From: Capsicum annuum
Taxonomy: Eukaryota; Streptophyta; Magnoliopsida; Solanales; Solanaceae
Length of the DNA stretch: 64,000 nucleotides
Reading direction: 5' to 3'
NCBI RefSeq assembly: GCF_002878395.1
Contig: NC_061121.1
Location: 11,629,416 to 11,693,415, forward strand
Made by a program: the position numbers and the translations under genes. Below the pieces are notes generated by a model. The model was not told where the DNA came from and made no database searches. It saw only the letters and a program-made list of their open reading frames with translations. This document shows, one piece after another, positions 11,306 through 21,709 of the stretch. Positions within the stretch are counted from its first letter, which is position 1. Each line of letters begins with the position of its first letter.

Positions 11306-11455
11306 CTACTTAGTGCCTTTGGTACTTCTCCAGTCAATTAAATAACCCATATAGTCAATATTTTTATAGCCCTCAAGAGTGAAATTACTTTCATTTGAAT
11401 ACCATAGTCTCAAGCCATTGATTTCCATGAGATATCTCAAGATTCTTGTGACAAC
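11306..11455 (-). pseudogene. C1 RNase H remnant (last 50 codons of pol)
   Basis: An open minus-strand stretch reads RILRYLMEINGLRLWYSNES, then NFTLEGYKNIDYMGYLIDWR and STKGT, ending in a stop at 11306-11308. This is the copia RNase H start (family form: R-YL-G...LWY...F-DSDYAG...D-KSTSG). The second block has YMGY in place of DYAG. Everything that normally precedes it in pol, the whole reverse transcriptase, is missing; the sequence to the right is the integrase-RT linker. Confidence 0.8.
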
Positions 11456-11463
11456 ACCAATTC

Positions 11464-11930
11464 TTATGAATTACCAACAAAATTATCATTAGCTTGTGTT
11501 GGTATTATTGATGCATCAATTTCTTGATTTGTTGTTCCCCCTATCAATATACCCTCAGTCTGTACAACAGTTAAACCAAGTGGTACGATATGTTTCTGTG
11601 CATGCTCATCAGTTTCACAGTCATCCTCTTTTTTTTTAAATCTCCCTTGCTTCCCCCTTACATGAGCACTACAAATCTGGCCATCTTTCGAATGATCCAT
11701 TCCCCCTTTAAATGTGGTGAGTGAAAGAAACTTTATTTTTTTCTAGTCTTATTCCTTAAGCAAGCTTTATCCATGTACAAATTTTTCTTGTCTCCTTTCA
11801 CTCTCACCTTCAAAACAAATTAGGGGTTAACTTTAGGCACCCAGACAAGCTTAGGTCCTTTCTTATAAGAAAAGGATGTATGAGGTTCCTTCTAGCCCAT
11901 CGAGGCAATAGGTTATGTAACCTATTTCTC
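11464..11930 (-). pseudogene. C1 protease remnant plus acidic linker
   Basis: On the minus strand from about 11900 the translation contains GPKLVWVPKV and then, near 11770, LYMDKACLRNKT. This is the copia protease site, where DSG would be expected and DKA is found. It runs into SFFHSPHLKG of the pre-integrase region. The open piece 11464-11700 then turns into a polar stretch (KKKEDDCETDEHAQKH, DASIIPTQANDN) that resembles the variable integrase-RT linker. The integrase itself is absent, so one deletion probably lies near 11640-11700 and another near 11456-11464. Confidence 0.55.
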
Positions 11931-13661
11931 TAACTAGATTTAACCTTCTTGTTAGTTTTTTCTAACATGGAATCATATTTTTTTGCTAGGCTTATGCTTC
12001 TTGATTTGCTTTTTGCTTCAACTGGACATTCAGTGGTTGGATGCCCCTGGTTACCAAAAATATAACACAGATCTTTAATAGCATTAGTACTTTTATAAAA
12101 GCCCAACCCAACCTTTTCATTGTGAGTTCTTTGACCTAATTTATGAACAATTCTTGAAGAATGTCTCCATCTATAAGCTCTTTCAAGATCAAGTTTCACT
12201 TTAGAAACTTCTTGACTCAATTGACTAACCTTTTTTTTTTCACAAAAGTATTTATGTTTAATCTTAGTCAATTCTGACTCAATTTTTTCTTATTCCTTAC
12301 TTTTGACCTTTTTTTTATTTTTAGAAAGAGTCAGTTTCAAGATTTCAGATTTGAGGGTCAGGTTTGATGAATCAAGTCTACTAACCTGTTCCTTAAGAGT
12401 GCAGTTTTCCTTTTCAATAGTGTTGTTACAAGTTTCTAGATCAATAAAATCAAACTTGAGACTTGCAAGATTGTTGAATAACTCATCCCTATCAGAAGTT
12501 AATTTTTGGAAATCATCAATTAGAGTACTCATTAAGGAAATAAGTTTTGTTTTAGAAAACAAATGCAACTTTTCTTTAAGTTCAAGTATACTTACCTCAA
12601 AAGTATCATCTTCTTCCTTCAAGTCTGAGTCTCCAAGAGCCATGAGTGCTATTTCATCAACTTCATCATCATCTGAGTTAGATCCCCATGCTGCTACCAT
12701 TGCATATTCTTCCCTCTTTTTAGTTTTTTCTTTCAATTCCTTTTCAGCTCTTTCCTTTCTCCATTCTATTTCCCAGACAGGACAATCCCTGATCTGATGA
12801 TCAGTCTTACCATACTTGTAGCATCCATTTAGATTGTCATTGGACTATTTCTTGCTACTTGTTCCCTTCTTATTTTTGAAGAATTTGTTAAAGTTCTTAG
12901 ATATAGAAGCAACTATTTTTCATCAAGTTCAATTTCTTCATCACTGTCAGATGCCTTCAGAGCTAAGGTACCCTCAAGGGCTGCTAGCTCTTTAATTCCA
13001 TCAATTTCCATTTCATAAGTTCTCAAATTCCCTACTAGTTCATCTAGTGTCATGACTGTGAGATCCTTATTCACCTCCCTAATAGCAGTCACTTTAACAT
13101 TCCATTTTGATTTTGGTAGCACCCTCAACACCTTTTCAACTTGTTCTTCAACAGTGATGACTTTTCCCAAAGAAGTCAACTCATTTGTCAAGGCAGTAAG
13201 CCTTGTTATCATTTCATGCAAGGTTTCATTCTCCTTCATCTTAAAAGCTTTGCATTCAGTAAAGAGAAAAGCAATCCTAATTTTCTTACCTAAGAGATAC
13301 CCTCATGTGCATTGACCAGTGCATCCCAGATTTGCTTAACAGTAGTACAGGTTGACACTCTGTTGTATTCATCCGGTTCTAGTCCACAGACTAAGATGTT
13401 CTTAGCCTTAGTATTTTTCTTTAATGCCACTAAGTCATTAGCGGTAAACTCACTTCTTACCTTTTTGACCTGTTCGCCATCTTCTAACTTCATTGGAATA
13501 GTAGGACCATCAGTGATCCTGTCCCATAACTCGTAGTCTTCCCCTTGAATGAATGTTTCTATCCTAGCTTTCCACCAAATGAAGTGAGAACCATCAAAGA
13601 GTGGAGGTCTAATAATGGATTGACCATCACTATGACCAGTAGGTGGTGCGGAATTCATCAT
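11930..13661 (-). pseudogene. C1 long gag with coiled coil and two damaged zinc knuckles
   Basis: The likely start is the ATG at 13661 (MMNSAPPTGHSDGQSI). The first piece (13290-13661) shows LFDGSHFIWWKARIETFIQG, VALKKNTKAKNIL and QIWDALVNAHEG, the copia UBN2-type Gag. It continues in 12913-13239 (MKENETLHEMITRLTALTNE). Near 12780-12830 the knuckle reads CYKYGKTDHQIRDC, with the second cysteine replaced by tyrosine. The piece 12290-12736 is acidic, then strongly heptad-like (LTSDRDELFNNLASLKFDFI), a coiled coil. A second knuckle in 11930-12271, CYIFGNQGHPTTEC, also lacks its second cysteine. Frame breaks separate the pieces. Confidence 0.85.
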
Positions 13662-13700
13662 ATTGATCTTTGTCTTAGGTGCTAGCCCTATTTAAGACAA

Positions 13701-13716
13701 CCTTACTTTGATACCA
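13701..13716 (-). other. C1 primer binding site
   Basis: Minus strand TGGTATCAAAGTAAGG, two bases from the 5' LTR; initiator tRNA-Met type as in most copia elements. Confidence 0.88.
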
Positions 13717-13718
13717 CT

Positions 13719-14860
13719 TGTTAACAATTCATGCCCTACTGATTATCTTATGTTCACTTAACTGTTGCTTATCGATGGAATGGGATGCCTGACGTGTTTC
13801 ACTGACGTGTTCCAAGGAAACAGTAAAATAGAAAGTAAGAACACAATGATTTTTATGTGGAAAACACCCGGCTAAAAAAGGTGTAAAAAACCACGACCTG
13901 TACCTCTACAGGATTTAACCCCAACTTCACTAAATAACTTGAGCCTCAACAACGACTGATTACAAAACTCTTGCAACCAATAAATAGGAATTATAAACTC
14001 TAATCCCTATAACTCAGCAACTAGGAATTAAAAACTCTAATTCCTTTGACTCAATAACTAGGAATTATAAACTCTAATTCCTAACTACACACACACCTCC
14101 CAAGGTATGATTTCCCAAAGTCTCTGAGTTTTTTCCAACTCAAAGACTAGCTCCTAATTCAGTTTATAACACACTAAAACTAATATTACATCAATAGTTC
14201 AAACACAATGAACAACTCTAAAAATCAACGTTAAAACTCTTAGCTAGATTCTATACTTAGGACCAGGTTCTTCAATGTGTTTCTTCAGTGATTGAGTAGC
14301 ACTTCATGAAGTCAATCTGTTGATTGTTCTTTTCTACTTTGTAAGTGCATGAGTTATTCTAAATAATACATCTTCTATTTAAGCACAGTTCTCCAAAGAG
14401 TCATTCTTTATTTTAAACTCCTCTTTTAATCAAAACTCTCATTGCATAGAATTGTACTTCAAGTGAGACTCCTTCTTCAATTCCAACTCTTGTCTCCTTA
14501 GTGTTGTAGTCAAACTCCAACTCTCCAAAGAGTCCTTCAAATTATACATTTTGCATAAACTTCTGCAATTTTCAGATTCTTTCTCCTTCTACACATAGAA
14601 CTCTTAAGAATATGCTCAAAAGTGAAACTCCTTCAACTCAACTTGCTTTCCCTCATCATCAAATGTTTGAATCAAATTCAACTTGTTATATTCCCCATGT
14701 GACCAGTAAGTTGAAGTTTTCAGTTGCACTGATTTAACTCATTCTAATTTTAAATTATTTATACCGTAGACTGCACTTCTGAACTTGTCAGATCAGTGGA
14801 ACATGTATATCAACTTTTTTCATTCATATTGTCATTCATCAAAACTCTAAGGTTCCAACA
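13719..14860 (-). repeat. C1 5' LTR (right copy)
   Basis: 1142 bp, TGTTAACAATTCATG to AAGGTTCCAACA, followed by the TSD GTGTG (14861-14865). It differs from the left copy by many substitutions, a small insertion near 13780 and a short deletion near 14640. Confidence 0.93.
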
Positions 14861-15120
14861 GTGTGATCTTTAAATATTATGACAACTTTAATTGCTCGCT
14901 TTCTACTCTTAGGTTTTAAGCTTTAGCAAAATCTCTAGGCTTCAATATTTAATTTGTATCATTAAGAGTTTTAAATTATGGTAGGTTTAAATATACATTT
15001 TAGAATAATTGGCTGGCCTTATTAGAACCCTTTAAATGACCTTATCTTTAGAGTCAAGATTATTTTTAATTAATTAGTAACGTCGGATTAACCAGATATG
15101 GGTTTCACAGTAGGTGACTT

Positions 15121-15951
15121 TGTTGGTGCATTTTATTATTAAAATAAAAATATTAAAGTGCATGACAATTAGTCGACATAAAGTGAAGAAAATAGTGTCA
15201 TTATTCTTGTAACTCACCACATTATTTTTTGTGTTAGTAGGAATGAATTGTGGGAAAGATGACCATTAGTTCTTGTAACTCATATTGCCATTATTTCTTA
15301 TAACTCTCATGGCTATTAGTTCTTGTGACTTATATAGTCATTAGTTTCATGTAATTCTTGTAACCTATAGACCATTCATGTACCCACATTACTACCCCAT
15401 TCATTACATGAAAAAATTCTACACCTATAAATAGTGGTGTTTTCTTCCTTTGTGTTTATACATTAGAGATATGAAAAAAATGATAAGTGTAGAAAAATAT
15501 TATTATGTATAGTAGTGAAAGAGAGAGTTGAGGCATAGAAAAATATTCTAAGTCTACAACTATATTCACTATACAAAAGAAAGTAATTATATTAGTGAAA
15601 GAAAGAGTTGAGACAAAAGAAAATATTCTAAGTCTTTAACTATATTCACTATACAAAGAAAGTAAATATATGTTGAAGGAAAGTATTCGTATAATGGAGC
15701 TTTGGACTCTTCAACTAATTCGGAGTTGTTTGAGTTGTACATCGTTGATGGACAGTTATATCCTAGAGGAGATAAGTCAAGAGATTACTGCTGGATCGGT
15801 GTAGATTATATCGCAGTGGGCTTGAATCTCCTTAAAGAAAGTGAGATATCCACGCCTCAGCCAAGAAGAAGATTATTTTATTTTCTTCACTTTTGTTCAT
15901 TTTATTTTCAACTGTAATCATTTATTGTAATTGTGGTATATGACACCAACG
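15121..15951. mobile_element. Solo LTR (831 bp)
   Basis: Ends are the short inverted repeat TGTTGGTG...CACCAACG, with the final A mutated to G. The direct repeat GACTT flanks it at 15116-15120 and 15952-15956. No internal region, primer site or second LTR is adjacent, so recombination between two LTRs probably left one. A TATA-like CTATAAATAG (about 15427-15436) in the plus orientation fits an LTR promoter. Inside are two near-repeats of a GAGAGTTGAG/AATATTCTAAGTCT block (about 15520-15660). The 71-codon frame at 15702-15917 is LTR sequence, not a gene. Confidence 0.82.
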
Positions 15952-15956
15952 GACTT

Positions 15957-16709
15957 TATTATAGCTAAACTCAAAAATCAGCCTCAATAATTTCGGACAT
16001 GGTAAATCAACTATCTTTTCTCATCAATAAAATTTTGTAATTTCGCTAATTTGATTCCACAAGGCCTTTCTTTTGAATTTCAAATAATAAAAAATATATT
16101 TGATTACATGGGGCTTTTTCTTAAAAAATAAATTCTCAACTAATCGAGATTTAAATAACTATATTTTAGATGTTCACTTACTGTAGAATTATTAATCTAT
16201 TTTTATAAAATTTAATTATAGAGACAAAGGCGTCATTTTAGAATGAAGGAAAATGTGAAGTCCTTATCTAACTAACTTTTCTTTTTATTAATGAAAAACC
16301 TTTGTATATCTTTTAAAAGAAATGATTTTGAATAAACTTTTTTTGACAATATAAAGTAGCCTCATGTTTAGGAGTTCTTATAAAAGATTATTTTTTGTAA
16401 TATTAAAAATAGGTTTTATGACGACGTTTTTCTAAAATTCTGTAATCTTGTTCTTATAAATAATTAGCATATATTATTCTAAAAGACAAACATTTTCTTT
16501 AATACCCTCTATCTTGATTTGATATTTGATTTTCTTATTTAATCTAAGTTTGATCGGTTAATCGTAGTTAACGGATCCTTTAAGTTGCCTAATCCCTTTC
16601 CTTTAGGATAATTAGAACTCTTACCTAGAACTTTTGGTTGTGTGGACCTTAAAATGAAGTCTTTAATTTTTTATAATCACTTAGTTTAAAGACAGGTGTC
16701 CAAATTCAC
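15957..16709. other. AT-rich spacer between solo LTR and T1
   Basis: No frame, structural RNA or element ends that I can support. Confidence 0.5.
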
Positions 16710-16714
16710 CGTAG

Positions 16715-17125
16715 AGCTAGGATTTTTGCCCTCATTTTCTTACTATATTTAAGTTTTAATTTTTTTTAGAAGGAAAATAAAAGTTACCATAATTACTTTT
16801 ACTTTTCCTGAAAGAAAAAAAATAATTCTTTTTCATATTTGACTTACCTCTTTCTTGGAGAAAAGGTTTTGGAAATCTATAAATATAATACCTCCTTCTC
16901 ATACAATAACACAATAGGATCCATTAAAAAGTCTTTGTTTAGGGGAAGATTTTCTCTCTCATTAGTGTTTATGTTTTTTATATTAGGTTTTATATGTAGG
17001 CCAATTGGCCAAATCATATAATAAAATTATGTTTTTAGTATTTTTTTCGTTTTAATCTTATTTATCGTCTCATAGTTTGCAACTAATAGCCTCCGCATGA
17101 CGCCCTCTCGATTTCGAACCCAACA
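16715..17125 (+). repeat. T1 5' LTR
   Basis: Ends in TTTCGAACCCAACA. Its first bases are AGCTAGGATT where the partner has TGTTAGGATT. It carries TCTATAAATATAAT (about 16876-16889) as a candidate promoter. Confidence 0.88.
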
Positions 17126-17127
17126 AG

Positions 17128-17140
17128 TGGCATCAGAGCT
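17128..17140 (+). other. T1 primer binding site
   Basis: TGGCATCAGAGCT, two bases after the LTR; initiator tRNA-Met type with one difference from TGGTATCAGAGC. Confidence 0.85.
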
Positions 17141-17372
17141 TACGGTTCAATGGTCCAATGGTGTGGTGAGACGAGATTAAACAGGTTCAAAGCGGTTTCA
17201 AAATCAAGCCGCAACAATTTGGGCGATAATGAAGATTTTTGTCGAACTACATGTGGAGAACAAGTTTCAACCATAATTTTAACACGCCTACTGCTGCATC
17301 TTTAAAAATGAAAATAAAATATTACTTTTAAACCAATTTTTAACCATGATATTTTAAACCTTATTTTTAACC

Positions 17373-17450
17373 ATGGCAAGCAGCAGTTATGAACATTATA
17401 TCAAGAACGAAGTTCATGCACGTGATATGAAGAGAAGACGGATCAAGTGA
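17373..17450 (+). CDS. T1 internal short open frame (25 codons)
   Basis: The only ATG-started frame of note in the internal region. It starts MASSSYEHYIKNEVH and ends in a basic cluster (MKRRRIK) 25 bases before the right LTR. It could be the relic of a gag start or chance. Nothing identifies a function. Confidence 0.15.
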   Translation: MASSSYEHYIKNEVHARDMKRRRIK

Positions 17451-17462
17451 AGAAAATCAAGC

Positions 17463-17475
17463 CAAAAGGGAGATT
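17463..17475 (+). other. T1 polypurine tract
   Basis: CAAAAGGGAGATT immediately before the right LTR, the canonical copia arrangement. Confidence 0.82.
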
Positions 17476-17892
17476 TGTTAGGATTTTGACCCTGATTTTC
17501 TTACTATATTTAGGTTTTATTTTTTCTTAGAAGGAAAATAAAAGTATCATAATTACTTTTACTTTTCCTAAAAGAAAAAATATAATTCTTTTCCATATTT
17601 GGGTAACCTCTTTCTTGGAGAAAAGGTTTTGGACATCTATAAATAGAATACCCCTTCTCATACCATAACATAATAACATCCATAATGTAGTCGTTTAAAG
17701 AATCCTATTTAGGGGGATTTTTCCCAATAGGTTTAATATTTTTTGATATTAGATTTTCAATATGTAGGTCTCTTAACCAAAACATATCAATAATATTATG
17801 CTTTTAGTTTAGTTTTCTTTGTCTGATTTATCATCTCATGGTTTGTAAACTTTAAGCTTCCGCATGACTCCCTCTCGATTTCGAACCCAACA
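17476..17892 (+). repeat. T1 3' LTR
   Basis: 417 bp, TGTTAGGATTTTGACC to TTTCGAACCCAACA, followed by the TSD CGTAG. Confidence 0.9.
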
Positions 17893-17897
17893 CGTAG

Positions 17898-18297
17898 AAC
17901 TAATTAGGTGGCAACTTCCTTATATAACTCAAACATTTTCCAATATGTCGTACACTATTTTGATCTCATGTTAAAATGGGGTATAACACTATAAATGCTT
18001 GATGCATTAAAATATTTTTATAGCTGAATATTGATAAAATAATGACATATGGAAGATGTTGAAGATGTTCAAGATTTTATTAAATAATTTTGATTAAATA
18101 ATTAAATAGAACTTTGATTAAATGAAGGATTAAAATTAATTAATCTTGTTGGAGATTTTTTTCTTCCACACTCAAATAAATCAAAATTTTATTTAATCAA
18201 GAAGTTCAAGATGTTCTGCTTGGAGGATTAGGCTTAGTTGAATCTTGTTACATTCTTTTGTTATTTCTTTTCTCTATTTTTTTAGTGTGAATAAGAA
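17898..18297. other. AT-rich spacer with short inverted and direct repeats
   Basis: The motif GAAGATGTTCAAGAT (18058-18074) recurs as AAGAAGTTCAAGATGTTC (about 18199-18216), around TTAAATAATTTTGATTAAAT-type runs. It may be an eroded element, but I cannot define ends. No gene. Confidence 0.4.
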
Positions 18298-18440
18298 GCC
18301 TTGAAGTTACTGGTAAAGTTGTTTTCATGTGACCTAGAGGTCACGGGTTAAACCCGTGGAATAACCTCTTGCATAAATATAGTGTAAGACTGCATATAAT
18401 AAATCATTATGATCCAGAACCCTTAGACTGTTCCTTTTTT
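18298..18440 (+). mobile_element. tRNA-derived SINE of Au/SolS type (diverged)
   Basis: The 5' part reads TACTGGTAAAGTTGTT and then CATGTGACCTAGAGGTCACG, followed by GGGTTAAACCCGTGG, the position of a pol III B box. It continues ATAACCTCTTGCATAAATAT and GTAAGACTGCATATAATA. This order matches the tRNA-related head and body of angiosperm Au-type SINEs found in Solanaceae. The 3' end (TGATCCAGAACCC... then TTCCTTTTTT) is diverged or shortened. It would have been copied by LINE machinery. No target duplication could be fixed. Confidence 0.75.
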
Positions 18441-18877
18441 AATTACCGTGCTTTGAGCCCAATTTATTGCTACATTTTTAGTTAGAAAGATCTGACATAC
18501 ATTCAATGATATTTTCCATGTAACATGCAATACTTTCTGTGCATATGGTTGTAAGTCCTTTGTGCCCAAGGAAATATCTAGAGTGGTTTTGATCTACAAT
18601 GCTATGATTTGATGGGTGTAGAGTTGATTTGTGTAAACATGATTTGTAACCTCTCTAGTTCTCTAATATCTCTCCCTTTTCATGCTATATTGTGTGGCAA
18701 ATCCAAATGTGGATGATGAGTGGTGTGAACTAAGTTGATGATACTCTCTAAAAATACTATTATACTTGTGTTGATTCTTTAAAATATACAATTTTTAAGA
18801 TTCCGACATGCAATTAATGGCATTTTAGAAGATTAGTGCAAGCAATATAAATTATGTGAATGTATTTTCAAAGATGG
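18441..18877. repeat. Duplicated intergenic block R, first part (split by G2)
   Basis: GTCCTTTGTGCCCAAGGAAA with following TATCTAGAGTG matches 24633-24662. The 3' end (TTCAAAGATGG) continues across G2 at 23840. The block was therefore once continuous and lies next to its second copy (24577-25370). Confidence 0.6.
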
Positions 18878-19158
18878 TGTTATGAACCTAACCATGTCAA
18901 TAGGTTTTTGAAGGATTATATATGGCAACCGGGATGAGGCACGTGTATATTATGCAGTATCAAGGATAGAATTAGGGCATTATCGTATTATGTTAGAGAG
19001 TATTCTCATGTCCTCACCTCTCTTTCTCTCTATAACCTTTTTCATCTTTACCCTCTTCTTCTAGCAGTAGTAACTATATCAGTTAGTATAGTTCATCTTT
19101 GCTTTTTTTCAATAAAATTCACCTGTGCTACTTATTATTGAAAGTTCAAGTTACAACA
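18878..19158 (+). repeat. G2 5' LTR (with internal deletion)
   Basis: 281 bp against 379 bp in the partner. After TGTTATGAACCTAACC it jumps straight to ATGTCAATAGG, so about 98 bp present at 23473-23570 are missing. TTTCTCTCTATAACC (about 19022-19036) may be the promoter. Confidence 0.92.
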
Positions 19159-19173
19159 TTGGTGCTTTCATTG
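19159..19173 (+). other. G2 primer binding site
   Basis: TTGGTGCTTTCATTG abuts the LTR and contains the TGG expected opposite the tRNA CCA end. I did not assign the primer tRNA. Confidence 0.7.
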
Positions 19174-19183
19174 TTGTATTCCA

Positions 19184-20130
19184 ATGGTGGATACTCGACT
19201 CAAGCAACTTGAAGAGGCACAAACGGGCATGGCCTGGGAGATGTCAGAACTTCGATTGGCAGTCGACGGTCAGCAAAAATTGATGCAAGAAGTTCTTAAT
19301 CAAATTTCGTCGATTGGCTATCAATTAAAAGCTCCATCGGCAAAATCTTCTCACTCGAAATCGGCCGAAGTTGTTCTATCTTCCTGCATCGATGGTGGTA
19401 ACCCAGTTATGCTCCGACACAAACCCGTATCTATGGAGCTGAGTGGGTTTTCTGGTGAATACCCGAATGCGTGGGTATTTCAAGTTGAATGGTATTTTAT
19501 TTTTTACTCTATCCTCCCAGAGCAATAATTATCTCTGGCTTCTTTTTATTTGGATGGGACCGCTCTTGAATGGTATCGCTGGCTCTTCTGAAATAAGCAG
19601 TTGGTTGATTGTCCTCATTTTGCTTCTAAGCTAAGCATTCGATTTCGAAATAGGCAATTGGAGGATCCAAAAGGTCGGCTAGCAAAACTTTATCAAACTT
19701 CTACCGTCGCCGACTATCAGGCTAGGTTTGAAGCTATCGCTAATGAGACTGAGGATATACCAGACACCTTGATGGTCAAGTTATTTGTATCTGGACTTCG
19801 TTTGGATATCAAAACTAATGTGTTGGTTCATAAACACAACACTCTTGATGAGGCTATTTCCTTGGCCCATACCTATGAGCAGCGCCTTAATTTAGAAAAA
19901 GGAGCGATCCAACTAGCTTTTGCTAGGACCCAACCTCTACTACCTAACCCTCAGTCTCGATGTCTATCACTCTCTAGAAACACGGGTGTTCCCTCTGCTA
20001 AGTTTCCTATCAAATATTTATCTCCGGTTGAGATGTAACAACATCGGGAAAAAAGAATGTGTTATTATTGTGATGAGAAATACGTGGCTAATCATCGGTG
20101 CCCAAATCTGCCTCAAATCCTTCTACTCGA
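19184..20130 (+). pseudogene. G2 gag
   Basis: Starts at the ATG 19184 (MVDTRLKQLEEAQTGMAWEM), a heptad-like N-terminus, and reads to 19528, where the frame breaks near GEYPNAWVFQVEWYFIFYS. It resumes at 19601-20038 with the Gag core (GRLAKLYQTSTVADYQARFE, VSGLRLDIKTNVLVHKHNTL, EAISLAHTYEQRL). The nucleic-acid-binding knuckle CYYCDEKYVANHRC appears at about 20060-20101 in the next frame. Order and motifs are those of plant gypsy Gag; the protein is split over at least three frames. Confidence 0.88.
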
Positions 20131-20560
20131 AGGTGATTCAGACCCCCTAAATCCGGCATTATACGATACCACCGTGGAAGAATTGTTAACTGCGGAGCTC
20201 CAAGGCTTAGAATTACAAGCTCAATCTACAATTTCATACCATGCCTTGGCTAGAGGCCATTCTCCTACTATTTTATGTTTCAAAGGGCACATCCAGGGGT
20301 CTTCGATCACTGTTTTGGTTAATGGTGGAAGTACACATAATTTTATTCAAACTCGAGCTGCTAAGTTCCTAAACCTCACGGTTACACCCATTACTAATTT
20401 TACGGTAGTTATGGGTAATGGCCAATGTCTCCGGTGTGAAGGGGTGATTCGAGATGTACGATTCTCAGTCCAAGGGAATGACCTCACTATGGACTTGCAT
20501 GTATTGGACTTTCATGGGGAAAATGTGGTGCTTGGAGGGCTTGGTTGGCCCCTCTAGGAC
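20131..20560 (+). pseudogene. G2 protease with mutated active site
   Basis: The retropepsin site reads LVNGGSTHNFIQTRAA at about 20314-20360. The catalytic aspartate codon (20321-20323) is AAT, asparagine, and the following serine is glycine, where the family has DSG. The rest of the fold (TVVMGNGQCLRCEGVIRDV, NVVLGGLGWP) is recognisable, and the frame ends at a stop near 20555 in the GGLGWP block. Even if translated it should not cleave the polyprotein. Confidence 0.85.
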
Positions 20561-21709
20561 CTGTTCTTACTGATCATTCCAAACGTCTTATGGAATTCTA
20601 TTTGGATAGAAAGTAAGTGCAATGGGTAGGTGACTCACTGGACGATCTTCAATAGGCTCAGCTGAAAACACTACGTCGTTATTCAGCCACCGATGCAATT
20701 GCTTCATGTTTTTGCCTTTTCCTGGTGCACGAGGGTACTATGATTGAGAAGGGATAAAGATATACCCCCTGACTTAGGGGAATTATTGAATTCATATTCT
20801 AGAGTTTTTAACAAACCACAGGGGTTGCCTCCTGTTCGGGCTACGAATCATGCCATTCACATCACTCCCAATACTAGGCCTGTTAATGTTAAGCCTTATT
20901 GTTATCCACATTTTTAGAAACAAATTATGGAGAAATTAGTTTTAGATATGTTAAGGGATGGAATTATCTAGCCTAGTACCAGTCCCTTTTCATTACCCGT
21001 GTTATTAATTTGCAAGAAAGACGGCTCTAGGCATTTTTGTGTCGATTATCAAGCTTTCAATGCCATCACTGTGCGAGATAGGTTTCCGATTCCTTCTATT
21101 GATGAGCTATTTGATGAACTGTACGGGGCTCAATTTTTCTCCAAGTTGGACTTACTGTCTGGCTATCATCAGATCAGAGTTCTTCCTGTTGATGTTCTGA
21201 AGACTACGTTCTGGACCCATGACGGCCATTACAAGTTCTTGGTCATGCCATTCGGTTTAACTAATGCCCCCTCCACCTTTCAAGTGACCATGAATGACGT
21301 ATTTTGCCCATATCTTCGTAAGTTTATGTTAGTCTTCTTTGATGATATTCTTATTTATAGTACATCGTGGTTGATACACTTGGAACATCTAGAATTGGTT
21401 TTCAAATTGCTCCAAAAACATCAACTGGTGGCTAAACGCAGTAAATGCTAATTTGGGAAGGGAACTATTGATTATTTGGGCCATGTGATTTCTCCCGATA
21501 AACTGACAGTGGATCCTTTAAAAATTTCCACTATTAAACAGTGGGTTGCACCAAAGACAGTGAAGGAGGTATGCAGTTTTTTGGGCCCGCCAGGTACTAA
21601 AGATGATTCATTCATCACTTTGCAATTATTGCTAGTCCTTTATTTGATTTACTACGAACGGACGCCTTCCTATAGACAGCTCAAACCCAACAAGCTTTTG
21701 AAGAATTGA
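20561..21709 (+). pseudogene. G2 reverse transcriptase
   Basis: The RT start is out of frame and full of stops (20561-20998; PVNVKPYCYPHF visible near 20880). The open piece 20999-21451 has LLICKKDGSRHFCVDYQAFN, DLLSGYHQIRVLP, MPFGLTNAPSTFQ and the catalytic box VFFDDILIYS, then a stop after KRSKC. The next piece, 21476-21709, begins MGHVISPDKLTVDPLK, the RT-RNase H connection, and loses the frame after VCSFLG. Confidence 0.9.

Larger units (their letters stand above)
8823..14860 (-). mobile_element. C1: pol-deleted Sirevirus-type Ty1/copia element
   Basis: LTRs of about 1.15 kb, an iMet primer binding site, and a purine tract in the context CATCATCAGAAAAGGGGAAT just before the 3' LTR. A second copy (ATGCCAAAAGGGGGAAG, 10111-10126) lies 140 bp inside. 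Repeated purine tracts, kilobase LTRs and a long gag with coiled coil are hallmarks of Sireviruses (SIRE1-like). The target duplication GTGTG is at 8818-8822 and 14861-14865. Internally only 3.7 kb remain: long gag, a protease remnant, a linker, the last 50 codons of RNase H, and an env-like region. Integrase and reverse transcriptase are gone, so it depended on helper elements or is dead. Confidence 0.88.
16715..17892 (+). mobile_element. T1: 1.18-kb non-autonomous LTR element (TRIM-like)
   Basis: Two LTRs of about 411 and 417 bp flank only 350 bp of internal DNA. Directly after the left LTR is TGGCATCAGAGCT (17128-17140), an iMet primer binding site; directly before the right LTR is AAAAGGGAGATT, a purine tract. 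The target duplication CGTAG is at 16710-16714 and 17893-17897. No gag or pol is present, so movement would have needed another element's proteins. Its LTRs are longer than classical TRIMs, so it may instead be a deletion derivative of a copia element. Confidence 0.85.

Noticed and set aside
12303..12797. 164-codon plus-strand frame in C1
   Set aside because: It is the antisense shadow of the coiled-coil part of gag, which is the recognisable strand.
15702..15917. 71-codon frame with protein-like sequence
   Set aside because: It lies wholly in the solo LTR and has no recognisable domain.
18298..18440. A functional tRNA gene
   Set aside because: A B-box-like motif is present, but no cloverleaf can be folded by eye, and the rest matches a SINE body.
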